From positions 248,001-312,000 of the forward strand of contig NZ_JACNYL010000005.1 of the NCBI RefSeq assembly GCF_014692525.1: a DNA stretch of 64,000 bases. Direction: 5' to 3'. The translations under genes were made by a program, and so were the position numbers. Each line of letters begins with the position of its first letter. Position 1 is the stretch's first letter. Origin of the DNA: Sphingobacterium chuzhouense. GTDB taxonomy: Bacteria; Bacteroidota; Bacteroidia; Sphingobacteriales; Sphingobacteriaceae. The notes under the pieces are model-generated. The model worked only from the letters and a program-made list of their open reading frames with translations. It was not told the origin of the DNA and did no database searches. This document shows positions 15,403-22,961 of this stretch, in pieces.

Positions 15403-17427
15403 ATGGACACAACGAACGCAATCATTTTACCCGGAGGATATTGTAATTCCAAAACATCTTATAGTCGGTTTTTAACACGAGAAGTAACCGTGGGTGACAT
15501 TCCCATGGGAGGGAATCATCCTATTCGTATCCAAAGTATGACGACCGTCGACACCATGGACACATTAGGATCCGTGGAACAGACGATCCGTATGGTAGAT
15601 GCAGGATGTGAATATGTACGGATTACAGCACCAAGTATTAAAGAGGCTGAAAATTTAGCCAATATTAAAAAAGAATTAAAGATGCGCGGCTATAATGTTC
15701 CTCTTGTGGCAGATATCCATTTTACACCTAATGCGGCAGAGGTGGCGGCTCGTATTGTGGAAAAAGTACGTATTAATCCTGGTAACTATGCCGATAAAAA
15801 GAAATTTGACCAAATAGAATATACGGATGCAGCCTATCAGGGTGAATTGGAGCGTATCTATAAAAAGTTTGCTCCTTTAGTTAAAATATGCCAAGAGTAT
15901 GGCACCGCTATGCGTATTGGCACGAATCACGGTTCGCTTTCCGATCGTATTATGAGTCGATACGGCGATACGCCCGAGGGTATGGTGGAATCGGCATTGG
16001 AATTCATTCGAATTTGTGAAGATTTGCGATACTATAATCTTGTCGTGTCCATGAAATCCTCCAATCCACAGGTAATGGTACGTGCCTACCGCTTGTTAGC
16101 CGAAAAAATGATAGCGGAGAATATGAACTATCCGCTTCACTTAGGCGTTACGGAAGCCGGAGATGGTGAAGATGGACGCGTAAAATCCGCAGTCGGTATC
16201 GGAACATTATTAGAAGATGGACTGGGCGACACTATCCGGGTTTCCCTTACAGAAGAACCGGAAAATGAAATCCCGGTTGCCCGGGCTTTAGTTAATCGTT
16301 ATACAAACCGCAAGACACGACAAGAAAATATTCAAACACCCGAAATTATCAACTTATCAGGCCATACAGATACCAGCCCCTATGAAGCGGCGGAAGTCAA
16401 TGCATTTATCGGTGGTTCTTTGGTCCCACGCGTAGTCGCGGATATCTCACGAGAAAATTTAAAAGATCCTTTTATATTGACTGCCGTCGGTTATCGGTAC
16501 GACGCGATCAATGATAAGTATCACATGGGAGACCAATCGGTGGACTTTGTTTACCTCGGCTCGCAATTGCCATCGTTTACATTACCTGGAAACCTTAAAG
16601 TATTGTACGACTATGACACTTGGGAAAATTTAAAAGATAAGGCTAACAAACATCCAGTTTATACCTTGGAAAGTTTTCAAAATGCATCGGTATTCGATCC
16701 TTCCTTAAATTTGATAACATTAACAAACGACGATTTGGAGGGAGAGTATTTCGCGAATTTACAGCTAAACAACACCGTGGTCTTCCTCTTGGAAACGAAT
16801 CAACCTCATGGAATGGCAGACCAACGACAGTTTTTCAACAACTTGCAAACTATCGGCGTGAATAATCCGGTTATTATCAAACGCAGTTATCCTATCGACG
16901 AATTCTCTGGTCCGGTGGGTGACATCATGAATCCAGAGGAACCAATCTCCAAAATCCAACTATATGCGGCTACGGATATGGGTGCTTTATTAGTTGATGG
17001 ATTGGGCTCTGGTATCTGGATAGATTCACCAGCTACTCCCTTAGATAAACTTGCTTCACTGTCCTTTGGCATATTGCAAGCGACTCGATCCCGCATTTCG
17101 AAAACAGAATATATATCTTGCCCGAGCTGTGGACGAACCCTCTTCGATTTACAGGAAACGACACAAATGATTAGAAGCCGTACTAATCATTTAAAAGGCT
17201 TAAAAATCGGTATTATGGGCTGTATTGTAAACGGCCCCGGAGAAATGGCTGATGCAGATTATGGATATGTAGGTGCGGGCCCCGACAAAATAACACTCTA
17301 TAGAGGTAAAGAAGTTGTAAAAAGAAATGTAAGCTCTGCCAATGCTTTAGATGAATTGATAGAGATTATAAAAAACGACGGATTATGGGTGGATGAGGGG
17401 AGTGAAAGCTTAACGATTAAAGATTAG
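15403..17427 (+). CDS. ispG: 4-hydroxy-3-methylbut-2-en-1-yl diphosphate synthase, long form
   Basis: A 674-residue IspG/GcpE that reductively opens methylerythritol cyclodiphosphate in the MEP isoprenoid pathway, using a [4Fe-4S] cluster. The N-terminal TIM barrel starts VTVGDIPMGGNHPIRIQSMTT. The C-terminal cluster domain has CPSCGRTLFD, GIMGCIVNGPGEMADADYGYVGAG and the conserved glutamate. Between them lies an insertion of roughly 250-300 residues, as in the plant/chlamydial/Bacteroidota form; the short proteobacterial form is about 370 residues. The start is the ATG at 15403; an upstream TTG at 15391 lies inside the promoter box. ispF of the same pathway is at 26.6 kb. Confidence 0.95.
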   Translation: MDTTNAIILPGGYCNSKTSYSRFLTREVTVGDIPMGGNHPIRIQSMTTVDTMDTLGSVEQTIRMVDAGCEYVRITAPSIKEAENLANIKKELKMRGYNVPLVADIHFTPNAAEVAARIVEKVRINPGNYADKKKFDQIEYTDAAYQGELERIYKKFAPLVKICQEYGTAMRIGTNHGSLSDRIMSRYGDTPEGMVESALEFIRICEDLRYYNLVVSMKSSNPQVMVRAYRLLAEKMIAENMNYPLHLGVTEAGDGEDGRVKSAVGIGTLLEDGLGDTIRVSLTEEPENEIPVARALVNRYTNRKTRQENIQTPEIINLSGHTDTSPYEAAEVNAFIGGSLVPRVVADISRENLKDPFILTAVGYRYDAINDKYHMGDQSVDFVYLGSQLPSFTLPGNLKVLYDYDTWENLKDKANKHPVYTLESFQNASVFDPSLNLITLTNDDLEGEYFANLQLNNTVVFLLETNQPHGMADQRQFFNNLQTIGVNNPVIIKRSYPIDEFSGPVGDIMNPEEPISKIQLYAATDMGALLVDGLGSGIWIDSPATPLDKLASLSFGILQATRSRISKTEYISCPSCGRTLFDLQETTQMIRSRTNHLKGLKIGIMGCIVNGPGEMADADYGYVGAGPDKITLYRGKEVVKRNVSSANALDELIEIIKNDGLWVDEGSESLTIKD

Positions 17428-17434
17428 GTAGAAA

Positions 17435-17860
17435 CTACCTTACAGAAATGCGTTTCACAACGGTTTCGGTACCGGAAGATACCCGCACAAAATAGAATCC
17501 AGTAGACAGTTTTCCATCGGTATCGAAGGATAGGCTCTGTAGACCTGCATCTAAACGACCATTCATTAAGTTTAAAACTTCATTCCCCAAAGCATCCATT
17601 ACTTTGATAACTACCGTATTTTGTTGGCTTAGGGTAAAGTTTAAGGTAATTTGTTCTGCAACAGGATTGTAAAATACTTTTACATTGTTGATCAATTTTT
17701 CGCTCTCCTGATCGTTAGAGTATGTAGTAAAATTAGAAAAAGAATGGATAGCTGTATTTGTTTTGCCTATGACAGTAGAAATATGCATAGCATTACCTAT
17801 ACTAAGCATTGCTATGCTTGCAACAGTAAATAATGCTATTTTTTTTCTTAATCCTGTCAT
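17435..17860 (-). CDS. Orphan type IX secretion sorting-domain protein
   Basis: A 141-residue protein. A signal peptide (KKIALFTVASIAMLSIGNA, cleavage about residue 24) and a 35-residue linker are followed by one type A C-terminal sorting domain of the type IX secretion system (about 61-141). Hallmarks are VKVFYNPVAEQITLNF, VVIKVMDALGNEVLNL, LSTGFYFVRVSSG and the terminal TVVKRISVR. No cargo domain exists between signal and sorting domain. It could be a surface-anchored spacer or adhesin stub, a remnant of a larger protein, or a peptide carrier. It is convergent with ispG (7 bp between them), with its own promoter box upstream. Confidence 0.8.
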   Translation of the reverse strand: MTGLRKKIALFTVASIAMLSIGNAMHISTVIGKTNTAIHSFSNFTTYSNDQESEKLINNVKVFYNPVAEQITLNFTLSQQNTVVIKVMDALGNEVLNLMNGRLDAGLQSLSFDTDGKLSTGFYFVRVSSGTETVVKRISVR

Positions 17861-17903
17861 GTTATATGTTCATCAGTAAGTAGAGTAGAGTAATTGATAT
17901 TAA

Positions 17904-17911
17904 CAAAGTTA
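17904..17911 (-). promoter_or_regulatory. -7 promoter box for the type IX sorting-domain protein
   Basis: CAAAGTTA on the plus strand is TAACTTTG on the minus strand, lying 44 nt upstream of the ATG at 17860. An active promoter here argues against the gene being dead debris. Confidence 0.45.
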
Positions 17912-18011
17912 ATTTTTTTGATGTTTGGTTGGATACTTTTTTTTATTTTTTTTTTGCCTTTAACAATTTTTAACAAGATTATACGTTGTCCCTTTTGTCG
18001 TTATAAAAATA

Positions 18012-18034
18012 CAAACATTTTTAATGTATGTTTG
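18012..18034. promoter_or_regulatory. kup -7 box overlapped by an inverted repeat
   Basis: TATGTTTG (18027-18034, plus strand) matches TAnnTTTG and lies 19 nt before the kup ATG. Its last seven bases form the right arm of an inverted repeat, CAAACAT at 18012-18018 with ATGTTTG at 18028-18034, separated by 9 bp. That arrangement could be an operator competing with RNA polymerase. Confidence 0.4.
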
Positions 18035-18052
18035 CATCATAATTTTTAAAAA

Positions 18053-19996
18053 ATGAAACCCAATAAGCATTCCGATGCGAATAAGCTGAGTCTGGCCGGC
18101 TTATTAATTAGTTTAGGCATCATTTTCGGTGATATCGGCACTTCTCCCCTGTATGTCGTAAAAGCGATTTTCAACAAGGGCATCATAGAAGAAAACCTTA
18201 TTTTAGGCAGTTTATCCTGTGTCTTTTGGACGTTGACCTTACAGACTACTATAAAATACGTGTGGATCACTTTGCAGGCCGATAATAAAGGCGAGGGAGG
18301 CATCCTATCCCTCTATTCTTTAGTTCGCAAAAAGGCAAAATGGCTTATTATACCGGCAATTATAGGGGCCAGCGCACTGCTAGCGGATGGCATGATTACC
18401 CCAGCGATTACTATTTCATCTGCAATTGAGGGGCTAGCCATTCGAAATCCCGACATACCAACCGTACCTATCGTCATTGCGATTATTAGTTTGTTATTTC
18501 TTATACAGCGATTCGGAACCTCCATCGTAGGGCGTATTTTTGGTCCCTTAATGTTTGTGTGGTTCAGTATGATTGGAATTTTAGGATTATTATATATCAT
18601 ACGTGCCCCGGAAGTATTCTACGCTTTAAACCCATATTATGCTGTTTCAACGATTATCGATCATCCCAATTCTCTTTTCTTAATCGGTGCTATATTTCTG
18701 TGTACAACAGGAGCAGAAGCTTTATACTCCGATATGGGACATTGCGGAAAATCTAATATCCGTGTTAGTTGGATATTTGTTAAGCTCATGCTCATATTCA
18801 ATTATTTTGGTCAAGGTGGATGGCTGATGGAACACGCGGGTACACAAATCGGCGACACAAATCCTTTTTATGCCATTATGCCGGGCGCATTCGTTGGGTA
18901 TGGCGTCATTATCGCTACTATGGCGGCAATCATCGCCAGCCAAGCTATGATATCCGGTTCTTTCACCTTAATTTCAGAAGCTGTACGTTTAAATATCTGG
19001 CCAAAAGTTTCTATCCGCTATCCCAGCGAACATAAAGGACAGCTATACGTACCGTCCATAAACCTTATTTTATATATCGGTTGTATGTTGATAATAGCTG
19101 TGTTTCAGCATTCCTCCAATATGGAGGCGGCCTACGGATTGGCAATTAACCTAACCTTTATTGCCACCACAATTTTGATGTGTGTTTTTCTTTCGAGGGT
19201 GCATGTCTCCAAAGTATGGATTATGATTTTCGCTTTGTTCTATTTCACCATTGAAATCGTGTTTCTTGCCGGAAACCTCGTAAAGCTGACACATGGGGGA
19301 TGGTTGACGCTATTGCTAGCAAGCACCTTATTTGTGGTGATGTTTGCTTGGTATGGTGCACGCAAGATCAAGAACAGCTTTGTACGTTTTACCGACATCC
19401 GGCCGTATTTTCCCATTATTGCAGAACTAAGCGAGGATAAGTCAGTTCCCGTATTTGCATCACATATCGTGTATTTAACGAGTGCAAACAATAAAAACGA
19501 AATCGAGTCTAAAATCATCTATTCTATCTTGAATAAAAAACCCAAACGAGCAGACGTATATTGGCTTGTACATGTTGATGTAATGGATAACCCACACACA
19601 AGAGAATACCAAGTCGAACAGCTCATACCCAAAAAACTTATCCGTATCGACTTTAAACTGGGTTTTCGGGAAGAACAACGCATTAGTTTATTATTCCGAA
19701 AAGTCGTAGAAGATATGGTTGAGAAAGGCGAGATTGATATCACTAGTAACTATAATACGTTAAGAAAACATGGCATAGCTGGTGATTTCAATTTTGTAGT
19801 CCTCGAGAAAATAATTGCCAAAACACACGATTTAAAATGGCATGAAAAAATAATCTTGGAAATATATAAAACGTTAAAGAAATTCAGTTTATCCGAGGAG
19901 AAGGGTTTTGGTTTGGATAGCAGCTTTGTAACACTTGAACGTGTTCCATTAAACATCCCCAATACCAAGGAAGTTTCGCTTCGAAGACTCCCATAG
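18053..19996 (+). CDS. kup: Kup/Trk-type potassium uptake transporter
   Basis: A 647-residue KUP-family K+ importer, probably a K+/H+ symporter of the inner membrane. About twelve membrane segments fill residues 10-450, starting with the diagnostic GDIGTSPLYVVKAIF. GALFLCTTGAEALYSDMGHCG-like residues are present (IFLCTTGAEALYSDMGH at about 220-236), and GQGGWLMEH follows. A cytoplasmic C-terminal domain of about 190 residues ends the protein. The length is normal (about 620-650). The ATG at 18053 follows an A-rich stretch. It is monocistronic; era follows 51 bp later with its own weak promoter-like box. Confidence 0.95.
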   Translation: MKPNKHSDANKLSLAGLLISLGIIFGDIGTSPLYVVKAIFNKGIIEENLILGSLSCVFWTLTLQTTIKYVWITLQADNKGEGGILSLYSLVRKKAKWLIIPAIIGASALLADGMITPAITISSAIEGLAIRNPDIPTVPIVIAIISLLFLIQRFGTSIVGRIFGPLMFVWFSMIGILGLLYIIRAPEVFYALNPYYAVSTIIDHPNSLFLIGAIFLCTTGAEALYSDMGHCGKSNIRVSWIFVKLMLIFNYFGQGGWLMEHAGTQIGDTNPFYAIMPGAFVGYGVIIATMAAIIASQAMISGSFTLISEAVRLNIWPKVSIRYPSEHKGQLYVPSINLILYIGCMLIIAVFQHSSNMEAAYGLAINLTFIATTILMCVFLSRVHVSKVWIMIFALFYFTIEIVFLAGNLVKLTHGGWLTLLLASTLFVVMFAWYGARKIKNSFVRFTDIRPYFPIIAELSEDKSVPVFASHIVYLTSANNKNEIESKIIYSILNKKPKRADVYWLVHVDVMDNPHTREYQVEQLIPKKLIRIDFKLGFREEQRISLLFRKVVEDMVEKGEIDITSNYNTLRKHGIAGDFNFVVLEKIIAKTHDLKWHEKIILEIYKTLKKFSLSEEKGFGLDSSFVTLERVPLNIPNTKEVSLRRLP

Positions 19997-20017
19997 GGGC
20001 TATTTTCTTAAATTTCG

Positions 20018-20025
20018 TATCTTTA
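20018..20025 (+). promoter_or_regulatory. Possible -7 promoter box for era
   Basis: TATCTTTA matches TAnnTTTG at seven of eight positions and lies 23 nt before the era ATG, in the 51-bp gap after kup. Confidence 0.35.
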
Positions 20026-20047
20026 CACATCACAAAAATTACACTTC

Positions 20048-20926
20048 ATGTCGCATAAAGCAGGATTCGTCAGTATCATCGGAAAACCCAACGCAGGGAA
20101 ATCTACCTTAATGAATGCATTGGTAGGTGAAAAAATGTCTATCATTACACCTAAAGCGCAGACTACCCGACATCGAATCATGGGGATTGTGAACGATGAA
20201 GATCACCAGATTATATTCTCGGATACACCTGGCGTCATAAAGCCAAACTATTCCCTGCAGGAATCGATGATGAATTTTGTACAGGGCTCGCTTATTGACG
20301 CTGATGTCATTTTATTTGTGACAGACATTCACGAAAAATTCGATGAGAGTGATGTCATTGAAAGATTGCAAAGAACAAGTTCTCCTGTTGCGGTCCTTAT
20401 TAATAAGATTGATAAATCATCGGAGGAAGAAGTGAGAAGTAAAATAGCATTCTGGCAAGAAAAACTAAATCCCGATGCTGTTTTTGCTATCTCTGCGTTG
20501 CTCAATCACGGCGTGGCAGGTATTATGGAATATATTAAAGAGAAACTCCCTATTCATCCGCCTTACTACGAAAAAGACGAGTTAACGGACAAAAGTATGC
20601 GTTTCTTCGTGTCGGAAATGATTCGTGAAAAAATCTTTAAGCTCTACGACAAAGAAATTCCGTATAGCACCGAAGTTATCGTAACATCATATAAAGAAGA
20701 AGATAACATTACCAGGATAGCTGCCGAAATCATTGTGGAGCGTGATTCACAAAAAAATATTCTTATTGGAAAAGCTGGCTCGATGATAAAAAAAGTTGGC
20801 ACGTACGCTCGACAGGATATCGAAGAGTTTATTGATGGAAAAGTGTTTTTGGAGCTTTTTGTCAAGGTAATTCCCGATTGGCGACGCAAGAAGAATTACC
20901 TTAAAAAGTTTGGGTATGATGATTAA
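20048..20926 (+). CDS. era: GTPase Era
   Basis: A 292-residue Era, an essential GTPase that binds the 3' end of 16S rRNA during 30S assembly. The G domain has G1 GKPNAGKST, G3 SDTPGVIKP and G4 NKID. The C-terminal KH domain (about 200-285) includes AAEIIVERDSQKNILIGKAGSMIKKVGTYAR as separate KH-core elements. Length and order match the family. It is convergent with uvrC; the 154-bp gap contains two inverted repeats. Confidence 0.96.
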   Translation: MSHKAGFVSIIGKPNAGKSTLMNALVGEKMSIITPKAQTTRHRIMGIVNDEDHQIIFSDTPGVIKPNYSLQESMMNFVQGSLIDADVILFVTDIHEKFDESDVIERLQRTSSPVAVLINKIDKSSEEEVRSKIAFWQEKLNPDAVFAISALLNHGVAGIMEYIKEKLPIHPPYYEKDELTDKSMRFFVSEMIREKIFKLYDKEIPYSTEVIVTSYKEEDNITRIAAEIIVERDSQKNILIGKAGSMIKKVGTYARQDIEEFIDGKVFLELFVKVIPDWRRKKNYLKKFGYDD

Positions 20927-20933
20927 TTTTTAT

Positions 20934-21033
20934 GTTCTTTTTTCCCGTAAAAAAGAACCAAAAACCTCGTCCTTCGGATATTTGAAATGATTTATCCTGC
21001 AAAGAGCAAATTTCTACAAACTTCAAATATCCG
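20934..21033. repeat. Two inverted repeats in the era-uvrC intergenic gap
   Basis: The first is a perfect 10-bp hairpin, GTTCTTTTTT (20934-20943) with AAAAAAGAAC (20949-20958) around a 5-nt loop, just after the era stop. The second is a perfect 12-bp inverted repeat, CGGATATTTGAA (20975-20986) with TTCAAATATCCG (21022-21033) around 35 bp. The first could terminate era; the second has no obvious role. Together they resemble a compact dispersed intergenic repeat. Confidence 0.7.
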
Positions 21034-21080
21034 GATGGACAATTAAAGATAAGGGAGGGATAGTACATTTATCCCAAAGA

Positions 21081-22880
21081 TTATGGCATAAAATATTCGC
21101 GGAGCGCTATAACCTGTTTCCGGGTCAGCACTTTACTCAATTCTTCGTCGGAGGCTTCTTTTACTTTTTTAGCTGATTTAAAGGTTTTCAATAGCTTTTC
21201 TACAGAAGTTTTTCCTATTCCCGGAATATTTTCCAATTCAGAGACAAATGTTTTTCTGCTACGCTGATTACGGTGAAACGTAATACCGAACCGGTGTGCC
21301 TCGTCGCGTAGGTGCTGTATAATTTTTAAGGTTTCCGATTTCTTGTCTAGATACAACGGATATTGATCACCAGGGTAATATAATTCTTCCAAACGCTTGG
21401 CAATACCGATAACCGTCACTTTCTTTTCTATCCCTAACAATTTTAGACTTTTCATCGCCGCCCCTAGCTGTCCCTTACCGCCATCAATGACGATTAATTG
21501 AGGAAGCTGTTGGTCTTCATCCAATAATCTTCTATAACGTCGAAAAACAGCTTCCTCCATTGTAGCGAAATCATTTGGGCCAACAACGGTCTTCACATTG
21601 AAGTGCCGATAATCCTTTTTAGACGGCTTCGCATCCTTAAAGACGACAATGGCTGACACAGGAAAATTTCCTTGGATATTCGAGTTATCAAAACATTCAA
21701 TATGTCGAGGAAGCACATTTAAACGCAAGTCTTTTTGCATCTGCTTAAGAATACGCTCTGTCTTCACTTCCGGGTTTAACTTCTCGTACTGCAGCATACG
21801 TTCCTTTTTAAAATAAGCAACATTCTTACGAGATAATTCCAATAGATTTTTCTTCTCCCCCGCTTTTGGGACTGTAAATCTTATCGTATTGCTTTCTTCG
21901 ATATGAATATCAAATGGAACAATGATTTCCCTGGACGTACTTTTGAACCGTTCCCGAAATTCGGGAATTGCCAGAGCAAGTAATTCTTCTTCTGACTCAT
22001 CTAAACGCTTCTTCATTTCCAACGTCTGGGTTTGAATAACAACGCCATGTGCTACTTTTAAGTAGTTTACAAAAGCATAGTTATCTTCCGAAGCAATGTT
22101 AAATACATCCACATTTGTAATCGACGAACTGACCACGGTCGATCTACTTTGATAATTAGAAAGCTTTTCCAACTTCGCCTTTAACTTATGTGCAGCTTCA
22201 AAATCTAAAGCTGTTACGGCATCATTCATCTGATTTTTCAAACGATTAGTGACCACCGTAATCTTTCCGTTCAATATATCTTTGATATCGGCGAGGTTTC
22301 GATTATAATCTTCCTCCGATTGATAACCTTCACATGGTCCTTTACAATTGCCAATCTGGTATTCCAGACAAATTTTGTATTTGCCTTTTGCGATGTTCTC
22401 GGGAGACAGGTTCAGATTACAAGTACGCAAGGGAAAAAGCTCCCGAATCATATCCAAGATGATATGCATCATACCTACGGAAGCGTACGGTCCATAATAG
22501 CGTGACCCATCCCGAATATATTTTCGCGTCCAAAACACACGTGGAAAATGCTCATTCTTGATGACAATCCAAGGATATGTTTTATCATCTTTCAACATGA
22601 CGTTGTAGCGTGGCTTATGCTTCTTAATAAGGTTATTTTCCAAAAGCCAGGCATCGATTTCCGTATCCACGATGGTGAATGCTATACGGTTTATTTTTCG
22701 GACAAGTACACGTGTCTTGCTATTGAGTTGCTGTTCGTTTACGAAATAAGATCCTACCCGATTACGCAGATCCTTCGCTTTACCAACATAGATGAGTTCA
22801 TTATTTTTATCAAAATATTGATAAACGCCCGGTTTACGGGGTATTTTCTTTAACTCCTCTTTGTAATCAAATACACTCAT
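21081..22880 (-). CDS. uvrC: Excinuclease ABC subunit C
   Basis: A 599-residue UvrC, the dual-incision nuclease of nucleotide excision repair. The N-terminal GIY-YIG domain has PGVYQYFDKNNELIYVGKAKDLRNRV. A four-cysteine region CNLNLSPENIAKGKYKIC...C...C is followed by the UVR motif (about 200-235). The RNase H-like endonuclease domain has CFDNSNIQGNFPVSAIVVF and LIVIDGGKGQLGAAM, and the C-terminal helix-hairpin-helix has LENIPGIGKTSVEKLL. uvrB lies at 33 kb, not adjacent. The start is the ATG at 22880. Confidence 0.96.
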   Translation of the reverse strand: MSVFDYKEELKKIPRKPGVYQYFDKNNELIYVGKAKDLRNRVGSYFVNEQQLNSKTRVLVRKINRIAFTIVDTEIDAWLLENNLIKKHKPRYNVMLKDDKTYPWIVIKNEHFPRVFWTRKYIRDGSRYYGPYASVGMMHIILDMIRELFPLRTCNLNLSPENIAKGKYKICLEYQIGNCKGPCEGYQSEEDYNRNLADIKDILNGKITVVTNRLKNQMNDAVTALDFEAAHKLKAKLEKLSNYQSRSTVVSSSITNVDVFNIASEDNYAFVNYLKVAHGVVIQTQTLEMKKRLDESEEELLALAIPEFRERFKSTSREIIVPFDIHIEESNTIRFTVPKAGEKKNLLELSRKNVAYFKKERMLQYEKLNPEVKTERILKQMQKDLRLNVLPRHIECFDNSNIQGNFPVSAIVVFKDAKPSKKDYRHFNVKTVVGPNDFATMEEAVFRRYRRLLDEDQQLPQLIVIDGGKGQLGAAMKSLKLLGIEKKVTVIGIAKRLEELYYPGDQYPLYLDKKSETLKIIQHLRDEAHRFGITFHRNQRSRKTFVSELENIPGIGKTSVEKLLKTFKSAKKVKEASDEELSKVLTRKQVIALREYFMP

Positions 22881-22961
22881 ATTATAAAAATGCCGAACAA
22901 CAAATTTCGTTAAAATTTGCTGTCCGGCGTTTATAAATCCTATTTAAATTAAGCAAGAATA

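Noticed and set aside
17426..17440. Small hairpin between the ispG and sorting-domain gene ends
   Set aside because: AGGTAG/ACTACCT-type pairing of six base pairs without a T run; too weak to call a terminator.
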